Assembly (NCBI GenBank): GCA_003520105.1
Contig: DOVL01000306.1
Coordinates: 1 to 7,901 of the forward strand
Length of the DNA: 7,901 nt
Reading direction: 5' to 3'
Source of the DNA: Lachnospiraceae bacterium
Lineage (GTDB): Bacteria; Bacillota; Clostridia; Lachnospirales; Lachnospiraceae
Made by a program: the position numbers and the translations under genes. The notes beneath the pieces are model-generated. The model was not told the origin of the DNA. It ran no database searches and was given only the letters and a program-made list of their open reading frames with translations. Position 1 is the first letter of the stretch, and every line of letters starts with the position of its first letter. Positions 1 through 5,905 of the stretch are shown here, piece after piece.

Positions 1-64
1 AGCTGGCTGTCATGTTAAAGACCCTTTAGCTTTGCGTCACAGAGTTTCCTCTGCTTTGCCACTA
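1..64 (-). ncRNA. c-di-GMP-I (GEMM) riboswitch aptamer, cut by the window edge
   Basis: Read on the minus strand, this stretch carries the hallmark c-di-GMP-I features in order. There is a GGCAAA-type segment (GTGGCAAAGC, 62-53). Next is a 5-bp hairpin, CAGAG/CTCTG (53-49 with 44-40), capped by a GAAA tetraloop (48-45). Then comes the conserved GACGCAAAGC (38-29), followed by CTAAAGGGTC and ATGACAGCCAGC, which match the second arm and the tetraloop-receptor side. The pattern is recognised from knowledge of the family: these RNAs bind cyclic di-GMP and control motility, adhesion or signalling genes. The 3' end of the aptamer, the expression platform and the regulated gene lie beyond base 1. 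A promoter at 98-126 would start transcription about 30 bases upstream of the aptamer. It cannot be told from here whether c-di-GMP switches the gene on or off. Confidence 0.88.
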
Positions 65-97
65 TTAATAAACAGATGATTCCGCTCATCCATGTTT

Positions 98-126
98 ATT
101 ATATATCATAGTAATGAATAATACAA
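98..126 (-). promoter_or_regulatory. Sigma-A-type promoter for the c-di-GMP riboswitch leader
   Basis: On the minus strand, a perfect -10 box TATAAT (103-98) lies exactly 17 bases downstream of TTGTAT (126-121). The latter matches the -35 consensus only in its TTG half. The start point would be near base 91, just before a small GATGA/TCATC hairpin (90-86 with 79-75) and then the GEMM aptamer. The placement, right upstream of a riboswitch and downstream of the lipid kinase stop codon, supports it as the promoter of the next, unseen transcript. Confidence 0.7.
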
Positions 127-165
127 CAATTATTTACAGTTTGTTCATATTTTTTGTAGGAAATC

Positions 166-207
166 AACAAAAAAAATACAGGTTATTTTTTAAATACTCC
201 CAAAACC
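166..207 (-). terminator. Weak candidate terminator after the lipid kinase gene
   Basis: Directly after the lipid kinase stop, the minus strand has GGTT (207-204) that can pair with AACC (184-181). An AT-rich inner stem is possible, and a run of eight T follows a few bases later. The stem is short and poor, so this is a plausible but weak intrinsic terminator. No better hairpin is visible between the gene and the next promoter at 98-126. Confidence 0.3.
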
Positions 208-1131
208 TCACTCGTCAAACTTATCATACGTGCTCCTGTCACGCAGTCTGAGTGTTATCGCATTGTGAATATTCCTTGCGGCAACCTCCTTGAAGATACC
301 GCCCTCCTCGCCGTCCACAGTCCACGGGATCGGCTTTTCGCCGATTATCTTAATATCCTTCGCTTTCGTATGATAGATCAGCTTATGATCCATCTTATTT
401 GTTGCAATAGACTTAAGAATCTTTGCAAGCTCAAGAGGATTCCTCGGCTTTTTGATGAGGAGACATTCAAATTCACCGTCACAGAAGGACACGTCCCTCG
501 GTCCGATAAGCTTCATTCCGCCCACCGAAAGAGAATTGGTGATCTGTCCGTACAGGAACTCACCCTTTACAACCTTATCGTCAAGTCTTGCGGCGATCCT
601 GACCGGATCTATCCTCGACAGCTCCTTAAAAGCCTCGATTATGTAAGCAGAATGCCCCAGCATGTTTTTCAGCTTCTGCGGTGTCGAATAAGAAATATCG
701 GTAAATATACCGAACGCCGCAACATATATGAAATTCTGTCCGCCGAGTACGCCAACATCCACCGGGCAGTCGGTTCCTCTTACGATGTCCCTTGAAGCCT
801 TGACCGGATTCATACTGAGCTTAAGGCTCTTACCAAAGTCATTTGTCGATCCGCACGGAATATAACCAAGCGGAACGGATATGCCCTTTTCCTGAAGCTT
901 CATAAGACCGGTAACCGTATTATCAAGTGTTCCGTCACCACCGGCACAGACTATCATATCATAATTGGCACCCATTTTCTCAACACAGAGCGCCGCATCA
1001 TTTGCATTAAGTGTAGGATGAAACTCCACATGATAACCTGCCTTCGTAAATATGGTTATCATCTCAAATATCTTATTCTTTACAACCTTCTTACCGGCCT
1101 TAGGATTGACCAGAAAAAGCATCTTCTTCAT
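208..1131 (-). CDS. Diacylglycerol kinase-family lipid kinase (YegS/BmrU type)
   Basis: A 307-residue ATP-dependent lipid kinase of the diacylglycerol kinase catalytic family. These cytosolic or membrane-associated enzymes phosphorylate diacylglycerol or related lipids and feed phospholipid recycling; the substrate here is not shown. Visible motifs are NPKAGK near residues 9-14, the nucleotide-binding GGDGT at 64-68, PCGSTNDFG at 92-100 (the family's P-x-G-x-x-NDF block), and VDGE at 272-275 near the C-terminal catalytic acidic position. Length fits the family's usual 290-310. The frame is open from a TTG at 1146. However, the Shine-Dalgarno AGGGAG (1143-1138) lies inside that longer version and sits 6 bases before the ATG at 1131, so I use 1131. 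It follows queC by 107 bases and may be cotranscribed with the preQ0 genes, without an obvious functional link. Confidence 0.93.
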   Translation of the reverse strand: MKKMLFLVNPKAGKKVVKNKIFEMITIFTKAGYHVEFHPTLNANDAALCVEKMGANYDMIVCAGGDGTLDNTVTGLMKLQEKGISVPLGYIPCGSTNDFGKSLKLSMNPVKASRDIVRGTDCPVDVGVLGGQNFIYVAAFGIFTDISYSTPQKLKNMLGHSAYIIEAFKELSRIDPVRIAARLDDKVVKGEFLYGQITNSLSVGGMKLIGPRDVSFCDGEFECLLIKKPRNPLELAKILKSIATNKMDHKLIYHTKAKDIKIIGEKPIPWTVDGEEGGIFKEVAARNIHNAITLRLRDRSTYDKFDE

Positions 1132-1137
1132 ATTTTT

Positions 1138-1143
1138 CTCCCT
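1138..1143 (-). promoter_or_regulatory. Ribosome binding site that fixes the lipid kinase start
   Basis: AGGGAG on the minus strand stands 6 bases before the ATG at 1131. It overlaps the 5' codons of a longer TTG-initiated version, which argues for the ATG start. The TGA at 1145-1143, which closes the open frame behind queC, overlaps the first base of this site, a layout typical of translationally coupled genes. Confidence 0.75.
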
Positions 1144-1157
1144 CAACTAATACCCTG

Positions 1158-1223
1158 TCTTAACCAATCATTACAGTCACGATCATCAATTCTTAACCAA
1201 TAATTACTTTCACGTTCATCCCA
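1158..1223 (-). repeat. Two tandem 33-base repeats in frame behind queC
   Basis: Two adjacent imperfect copies (1191-1223 and 1158-1190) differ at 7 of 33 positions, with only 4 differences over the first 30 bases of the plus-strand alignment. Read on the minus strand in the queC frame past its stop codon, they give DERESNYWLRI and DDRDCNDWLRQ: a D-acidic-R-acidic-x-N-x-W-L-R pattern. That frame stays open from the queC TGA to the TGA at 1145-1143. It has no good start codon of its own. It may be a decayed C-terminal extension of queC, a remnant of a small gene, or a non-coding repeat that happens to have a period divisible by three. Confidence 0.75.
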
Positions 1224-1238
1224 GCCCGTAAGAGTTCT

Positions 1239-1904
1239 TCACTCAGACTTTCTTCGCGCCATATACCTGTCGAAGCCCCTCTTACGAAGCTTGCAGGCAG
1301 GACAATTTCCGCACCCTTCTCCCATTATACCATTATAACAGGTAAGTGTCATGTCCTTTATTATATCAAGTCCACCGAGACTGTCAGCCAGCTCCCAGGT
1401 TTCCTCCTTATCGATCCACATCAGTGGCGTGATGATCTCAAATTCATAATCCATAGCCAGATTAAGACTCGTATTCAAAGATTTAATAAATACATTTCTG
1501 CAGTCCGGATATCCCGAAAAATCGCTCTGGGAAACACCGGTTATGATATCATTTATCCCAAGTCCCTTTGCATATATTGCGGCATATGTAAGAAATACCA
1601 TATTTCTCCCTTCAACAAAGGAATTTGGCGTTCCAGTCTCCGGAGCATCCGTATCAACCGCAATTTCTTTTCTGGTCAGCGAATTAGGTGCCAGTTCAGA
1701 AAGAAGTGACAGATCCATGATCTTCTGTCTCACTCCGAACTTTTCACATATTTTCGCCGCGCATTCAAGTTCCTTCACATGTCTCTGATTATAGTCAAAC
1801 GAAACTGCTTCAACAGTTTTATATTTTTTAAGTGCCCATAACAGACAGGTTGTACTATCCTGTCCTCCACTGAGTACTACAAGTGCCGCATCTTTATTTT
1901 TCAT
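1239..1904 (-). CDS. queC: 7-cyano-7-deazaguanine (preQ0) synthase QueC
   Basis: A 221-residue cytosolic ATP-dependent enzyme that converts 7-carboxy-7-deazaguanine plus ammonia to preQ0, the last step encoded here. Evidence: the N-terminal PP-loop SGGQDST at residues 12-18; FVEGRN at 96-101, where the family often has VPGRN; SGYPDCR at 130-136; and a C-terminal zinc site with C189, C198, C201 and C204 (CGNCPAC). Length is normal for the family. The start at 1904 is an ATG preceded by TGAGGA at a spacing of about 7 bases. It lies 81 bases after folE and is the last of the four preQ0 genes. Oddly, its frame continues open for 31 sense codons past the TGA, into a tandem repeat. Confidence 0.97.
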   Translation of the reverse strand: MKNKDAALVVLSGGQDSTTCLLWALKKYKTVEAVSFDYNQRHVKELECAAKICEKFGVRQKIMDLSLLSELAPNSLTRKEIAVDTDAPETGTPNSFVEGRNMVFLTYAAIYAKGLGINDIITGVSQSDFSGYPDCRNVFIKSLNTSLNLAMDYEFEIITPLMWIDKEETWELADSLGGLDIIKDMTLTCYNGIMGEGCGNCPACKLRKRGFDRYMARRKSE

Positions 1905-1985
1905 ATCATTGTCCTCACATTTATTATCATATCAATCTAAGATATTGATCCTGCGCCTGCTATCAGGTTTCCATGACCGATTCAA

Positions 1986-2567
1986 TTATCTCATCATCAT
2001 GATCAGTCTGTCTCTGACCTCAGGGTTCTTATCAAATACACCTCTCATGGTAGTTGTAGAGGTTCCCGAAGCCCTGTTCTTGATTCCTCTTGCAGTCACG
2101 CAGCTGTGCTTAGCCTCAATAATAACCGCAACATCCGGAGAGCCTGTCGCCTTCTCCATAACCTCAGCTATATCCGAACCGATCCTTTCCTGAAGCTGAA
2201 GACGTCTCGTAACCATATCAACTATCCTTACGATCTTGCTGAGTCCGATAACGCGGTCCCTCGGAATATATGCCACTGAGATCTTCATATCATACATAAG
2301 CGCCATATGATGTTCGCAGTAGCTGAAGGCCTCTATGTCCTTAACCAGAACAATATCATTTTTACTTCTGGTATCAGGTGCCTCGAAGGTTTTGTTGAAC
2401 ATTGCAGCGATCTCATCATTCGTATAGGAAATACCCGCAAATACCTCTTCATACATCCTTGCAACTCTGTCCGGTGTCTCACGAAGTCCCTCTCTGTCCG
2501 GATCCTCACCCAACGCAAGAAGTATTCCTCTTATATGCTCTTTTATCTTATCCTTATCTACTGCCAT
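1986..2567 (-). CDS. folE: GTP cyclohydrolase I
   Basis: A 193-residue cytosolic enzyme that opens GTP to 7,8-dihydroneopterin triphosphate and formate, the entry step for both folate and 7-deazaguanine synthesis. Zinc ligands fit C84 and H87 in SYCEHH (82-87) and C156 in HSCVTARG (154-161). Other family blocks are [19 protein letters not shown] (98-116), RRLQLQER (121-128), and a Thr-rich stretch before RGVF at 175-178. The E. coli-type N-terminal extension is short here, as is common in Firmicutes. The ATG at 2567 follows an AGAGAGGA site about 11 bases upstream. Its place between queE and queC makes it probable that this copy is dedicated to preQ0 supply; whether another folE serves folate cannot be seen. 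Confidence 0.97.
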   Translation of the reverse strand: MAVDKDKIKEHIRGILLALGEDPDREGLRETPDRVARMYEEVFAGISYTNDEIAAMFNKTFEAPDTRSKNDIVLVKDIEAFSYCEHHMALMYDMKISVAYIPRDRVIGLSKIVRIVDMVTRRLQLQERIGSDIAEVMEKATGSPDVAVIIEAKHSCVTARGIKNRASGTSTTTMRGVFDKNPEVRDRLIMMMR

Positions 2568-2677
2568 TTTTACTATTTTCCTCTCTTGTTATATGCTTAT
2601 CTATATTAATATCCGATTCCTTCAGTCCGAATGAATAATATCAGTCAGACCACTTCGGCATCTTCCTCTTTAAAACT

Positions 2678-3349
2678 TCATACTCCGCGCTTATCCGGAT
2701 CCCAGATGAATTTATGCATCTGAAGCTGCAGTCTCACGTCATTAAGCTTATGTTCTGTCATATACTCTACTATTTCCTGCGGCTCAATCCTTCCAAATAC
2801 GGCACTGACATAAACCATGCATTTTTCCGTAAGCCTGTATGTATCTATGATCTTTACCATACAGTCGAGATCATTTCTGTCCGATACCACGAACTTTACG
2901 GTATCAAGCTCTCTGATCTCTTCAAAATTCCGGAGGCACATCAGCTTCTCCATACCGCTTCCCGGGCATTTATAATCAACCGTAAAGCTGATATTCTCCG
3001 GCACAGTCCGGTAATACTCATCCAGCAGAACAGCCCCGTTTGTTTCAACCTCAATTCTGAGATTCCTGTCTCCGCCCAGAAGTTTGAGCAGTTCCTTTAT
3101 ATCCTTCTGAAGCATCGGCTCCCCACCGGTCAGTGTGACATTTTTAATACCGGTTGACTTGATATACTCATATATCTCCTGCACCGACATGTATTCGCAC
3201 TCAGCCGTGTCTACACATGCCCAGAGCGTATCGCAGTAATTACACCTGAGATTACAGCCTCTGAATCTGACAAATACAGCCAATTCTCCGGCACGCCTCG
3301 ATTCGCCGTTTATACTTATGAACTTTTCTACAACACTGAAGCCATTCAT
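2678..3349 (-). CDS. queE: 7-carboxy-7-deazaguanine synthase QueE (radical SAM)
   Basis: A radical SAM enzyme that contracts the ring of 6-carboxytetrahydropterin to 7-carboxy-7-deazaguanine. From the ATG chosen here it has 223 residues. The Fe-S cluster motif CNLRCNYC (CxxxCxxC) is at residues 32-39, preceded by the QueE-typical VEKFISINGES substrate-side segment. The SAM-binding TGGEP is at 74-78, and the HKFIWDPDKRGV end is typical of the Firmicutes form. The frame is open from a TTG at 3370 (7 residues more), but neither start has a convincing Shine-Dalgarno. I prefer the ATG at 3349 because family proteins begin close to the VEKF segment. It sits between queD (128-base gap) and folE (110-base gap). 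Confidence 0.95.
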   Translation of the reverse strand: MNGFSVVEKFISINGESRRAGELAVFVRFRGCNLRCNYCDTLWACVDTAECEYMSVQEIYEYIKSTGIKNVTLTGGEPMLQKDIKELLKLLGGDRNLRIEVETNGAVLLDEYYRTVPENISFTVDYKCPGSGMEKLMCLRNFEEIRELDTVKFVVSDRNDLDCMVKIIDTYRLTEKCMVYVSAVFGRIEPQEIVEYMTEHKLNDVRLQLQMHKFIWDPDKRGV

Positions 3350-3477
3350 TCTACTTACCACGTCAATCAATTATTGCATTGCTATCCACTATCTCATATT
3401 GATCAATTAGTTAACAGTAATCCTGAGCCATTTATTTGCAAAGATCAAATAATATCCATCATACAGTCATCCCAAGT

Positions 3478-3900
3478 CTAGTCGGCCATATAGCTTGCAA
3501 CATTGTTAGGTGTTTCATAAACCGATGCCTTCAACACGCTGTAGCCTTCTTCAGCCATATTATCAAAGAAATACCTTGCAAGGTTTTCCGCCGTCGGACG
3601 GAAAGGAAACTCGATTATCCTGAAGCCTTCCTCCCTCATGGCATCCATGGTTGCAGGCTTAAGGCTGCCTTCCTCAATAAGAAGGCTGTGGTCAAGCATC
3701 TTGGTAAGCTTTCTGAGGCTCTTCTTGAGAAGAGAAAAGTCAACTACCATTCCTCGATGAGAGCCATCCTCTTTAAGCTTGTCGCCCTTAACCTCTATCG
3801 TGACGGTCCATCTGTGGCCGTGAATATTAGCACATTTTCCATCATAATCCTTCAGAAAATGTGCGCTGTCAAAATCTGATTTTGTAGATAAAATATACAC
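3478..3900 (-). CDS. queD: 6-carboxy-5,6,7,8-tetrahydropterin synthase QueD
   Basis: A 140-residue member of the PTPS/QueD tunnelling-fold family that converts dihydroneopterin triphosphate to 6-carboxytetrahydropterin. Zinc ligands fit H14, H27 and H29 (IHGH). C23, four residues before the first H of HGH, is the expected catalytic cysteine and separates QueD from cysteine-less relatives. Further blocks are VDFSLLK (53-59), LDHSLL (69-74, with the D-H pair), PTAENLA (102-108), and a C-terminal glutamate in VYETP (E129). The start is a GTG at 3900: AAAGGAG (3915-3909) stands 8 bases before it, and an upstream in-frame TGA prevents extension. It is the first gene of the preQ0 cluster, downstream of a leader with a strong terminator. 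Confidence 0.96.
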   Translation of the reverse strand: MYILSTKSDFDSAHFLKDYDGKCANIHGHRWTVTIEVKGDKLKEDGSHRGMVVDFSLLKKSLRKLTKMLDHSLLIEEGSLKPATMDAMREEGFRIIEFPFRPTAENLARYFFDNMAEEGYSVLKASVYETPNNVASYMAD

Positions 3901-3908
3901 TCAAACGA

Positions 3909-3915
3909 CTCCTTT
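3909..3915 (-). promoter_or_regulatory. Ribosome binding site for the queD GTG start
   Basis: AAAGGAG on the minus strand, 8 bases before the GTG at 3900. It is the strongest Shine-Dalgarno in the que cluster and settles the non-ATG start. It lies 77 bases beyond the T-tract of the leader terminator, so the leader terminator hairpin would not cover it directly. This fits control by transcription termination rather than by blocking translation. Confidence 0.8.
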
Positions 3916-3991
3916 CATAACCAATTCAAAACACCGAAAAGCATATCATTTAACTATATTCCGAATAATCAGTTACACATAACGCCCTAGG

Positions 3992-4023
3992 CAAAATAAA
4001 GGGGTGCAGTTTTCTGCACCCCC
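3992..4023 (-). terminator. Strong intrinsic terminator in the queD leader
   Basis: A perfect 9-bp stem, GGGGTGCAG (4022-4014) with CTGCACCCC (4009-4001), has an AAAA loop (4013-4010) and is followed by TTTATTTTG (4000-3992) on the minus strand. It ends transcription 91 bases before queD and 152 bases after the thrC stop. It could terminate thrC transcripts, act as a regulated attenuator for the que genes, or do both. The distance from thrC and an upstream segment complementary to its 5' arm favour an attenuator role. On the plus strand only a short A-run flank is available as a T-tract partner, so the minus direction is preferred. Confidence 0.85.
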
Positions 4024-4053
4024 AAAAAGCATACACTATAATATCAGTGATAA

Positions 4054-4095
4054 GCCCTAGTTTTGATAAAGCAGGATGGTGCAAATGAACTGCTG
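4054..4095 (-). promoter_or_regulatory. Candidate preQ1-I-like aptamer/antiterminator element upstream of queD
   Basis: On the minus strand, AGCAG (4094-4090) pairs with CTGCT (4074-4070) around a 15-base loop. The loop begins TTC and contains CACC, and a tail AAAACTAGGG (4064-4055) follows. TTC, CACC and AAAACTAGG recall the core of preQ1-I riboswitches, which often sit before queCDE-type operons. The fit is imperfect: the loop is longer than usual and lacks the UAG-type segment that normally pairs with the tail, although UUUG (4085-4082) can pair with CAAA (4065-4062) to give an H-type pseudoknot. The loop also complements the terminator's 5' arm. I regard a regulatory role as likely and the preQ1-I identity as tentative. 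Confidence 0.35.
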
Positions 4096-4174
4096 TTATT
4101 CTATTATCAACACATACGCATCTCTTAGACCGACATAAGTTGCCACTCTGTCCACTGTACATATATTTGCTATA

Positions 4175-5656
4175 TTACACTCCAAGGAAGTTCTTTACAA
4201 CGCTTTCCATCTCTTCCTTCTCGCATACTGTCTTATGGATGATCTCTGCATTTCTGATCTCTTCAACAGCATTAGGAACCTTAACTCCTGAAAGCTTCTC
4301 AAGCTCATCAACAAGCTCAAAATCGCCCTTTGCATCATAAGCAGGGTCAATAGCTGTAAGAACGCTTCTTGTAAACTTATATGGGCTTGCTGTTGATGCG
4401 ATAAGAGTTACGGTCTCATCACCGGTCTCTGCCTTATATTTATCATAAACCTTTGAAGCAACAGCTGTATGTGTATCGATAATATAACCGTCCTCATTAT
4501 ATACAAGTCTGATCTGATCTGCAACCTCGTCCTCAGTCGCATATCCACCGTAGAACTTGTCAAGCTTAGCCTTCATATCATCTGTAATATCATATTTTCC
4601 GGTCTCATTAAGTGACTTCATGAGTGCTGCATTCTTTGCAGAATCATCGCCTGCGATATGATAGATAAGTCTCTCAAGATTGCTTGAAATAAGAATATCC
4701 ATAGAAGGCGAGCTTGTAAGGATGAACTCTCTGTTTCTGTCATATACGCCTGTTGCGAAGAAATCATAGAGAACCTTGTTATCATTTGAAGCACAGATAA
4801 ACTTCTTAACCGGAAGACCCATCTTGCTTGCATAATAAGCAGCAAGGATATTTCCGAAGTTACCTGTAGGAACAACGATATTTATCTCATCTCCCGCAGC
4901 AATCCTTCCCTCAGCGATAAGTCTTGTATAAGAGTAAATATAATAAACCATCTGAGGTACAAGGCGACCGATATTGATTGAATTTGCTGAAGAGAACTGG
5001 AAGCCCTTCTCGTCAAGATATGCTTCAAGAACCTTATCCTGAAACATCTTCTTAACACCTGTCTGAGCGTCATCAAAGTTTCCTGTGATACCGGCTACGA
5101 AGGTATTCTTACCCTTCTCTGTAACCATCTGCTTCTCCTGAACCGGACTCACACCGTTCTTAGGATAAAATACAGCTATTCTTGTTCCCGGAACATCAGC
5201 AAAGCCTGCAAGAGCAGCTTTTCCTGTATCACCTGAAGTTGCTGTAAGGATAACGATCTCATTCTTGACACCATTCTTCTTTGCAGAAGTTGTAAGAAGA
5301 TATGGAAGGATTGAAAGCGCCATATCCTTGAAAGCTATTGTCTTGCCATGAAAAAGCTCTATATAATTTGCGTTGTGATGGTTCACTACAGGAGCTATAA
5401 GCTCTGTATCGAACTTGCTGTCATAAGCGCTGTTGATGCAATATTTAAGCTCCTCTTCTGTAAAATCAGTGAACATGAGCTTCATTACTTCGTAAGCAAC
5501 CTCACGATAATCCATCTTTACCAGCTCATCAAAGCTTACTGTAAGTGCAGGGATGCTTTCCGGAACAAAAAGTCCTCCATTCTCTGCAAGTCCCTTAAGG
5601 ATAGCCTGTGATGCAGTTGCTGTTTCATTATTATTTCTTGTACTTCTGTAGATCAT
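4175..5656 (-). CDS. thrC: Threonine synthase
   Basis: A 493-residue cytosolic PLP enzyme that converts O-phosphohomoserine to threonine. The PLP lysine is expected at K110 in GKTIAFKDMAL (104-114). ATSGDTGKA at 139-147 and PTGNFGN at 263-269 form phosphate-binding and cofactor loops, and NSINIGRL at 225-232 and DTHTAVA at 394-400 are further family blocks. The N-terminal segment (YRSTRNN, ENGGLFVPE) is typical of the long bacterial/fungal-type ThrC, and the full length is intact. The ATG at 5656 follows AAAGGA by 7 bases. It lies 60 bases downstream of the Na/Pi-like transporter gene with no clear terminator between them, so cotranscription is possible. Confidence 0.97.
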   Translation of the reverse strand: MIYRSTRNNNETATASQAILKGLAENGGLFVPESIPALTVSFDELVKMDYREVAYEVMKLMFTDFTEEELKYCINSAYDSKFDTELIAPVVNHHNANYIELFHGKTIAFKDMALSILPYLLTTSAKKNGVKNEIVILTATSGDTGKAALAGFADVPGTRIAVFYPKNGVSPVQEKQMVTEKGKNTFVAGITGNFDDAQTGVKKMFQDKVLEAYLDEKGFQFSSANSINIGRLVPQMVYYIYSYTRLIAEGRIAAGDEINIVVPTGNFGNILAAYYASKMGLPVKKFICASNDNKVLYDFFATGVYDRNREFILTSSPSMDILISSNLERLIYHIAGDDSAKNAALMKSLNETGKYDITDDMKAKLDKFYGGYATEDEVADQIRLVYNEDGYIIDTHTAVASKVYDKYKAETGDETVTLIASTASPYKFTRSVLTAIDPAYDAKGDFELVDELEKLSGVKVPNAVEEIRNAEIIHKTVCEKEEMESVVKNFLGV

Positions 5657-5716
5657 GATATCTGTCCTTTCATATATGTCCCTATGTGCCTCGTTTATTA
5701 AAATATCAGCACAATA

Positions 5717-5905
5717 CTATTTCTTATTTTTCTTTCCTGAGTTCTTACCGGAACCGGATTTATCTGACTTGTCAGACTTATCAACCTTATCGGTTTTCTC
5801 AGTCTTCTCAGCATTTTCGGTCTTAGCCTTGTCAGTCTTAGCCTTTTCTTTCTTAGGCTTAGCCTGCTTAACTTCTTCCGTCACAACAGCCTCTGCAGGC
5901 TCATC
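5717..5905 (-). repeat. Low-complexity coding tail of the transporter (KTEKTDK-like repeats)
   Basis: About the last 63 codons of the transporter encode short, imperfect repeats rich in Lys, Glu, Asp, Thr and Ser: AKTDKAKTENAEKTEKTDK, then DKSDKSDKSG, ending GKKNKK. The DNA shows matching short-period repetition (GTCAGACTT- and GTCTTAGCC-like units on the plus strand). It has no visible fold, is likely disordered and cytosolic, and is not part of the core Na/Pi or PhoU-like domains. Confidence 0.8.

Noticed and set aside
265..795. Plus-strand 176-codon open frame opposite the lipid kinase gene
   Set aside because: It lies wholly within a gene with clear motifs on the other strand, has no family resemblance, and has no ribosome site.
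1931..1949. ATCAAT/ATTGAT inverted repeat in the folE-queC spacer
   Set aside because: A 6-bp all-AT-biased stem without a T-tract; likely chance in an AT-rich spacer and not a terminator.
3350..3370. TTG start at 3370 for queE
   Set aside because: It adds 7 residues not expected in the family and has no better ribosome site than the ATG at 3349; it is kept only as an alternative.
4104..4115. TTGATAATAGAAT as a -10 box for the que leader
   Set aside because: GATAAT is a fair -10 box placed just before the aptamer-like element, but no acceptable -35 hexamer occurs at 16-18 bases and it is not a proper extended -10, so I do not list it as a promoter.
3950..4162. Minus-strand 70-codon open frame across the thrC-queD leader
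   Set aside because: It runs through the terminator hairpin and the aptamer-like element, lacks a recognisable ribosome site, and its Cys/His/Arg-rich product resembles no family I know.
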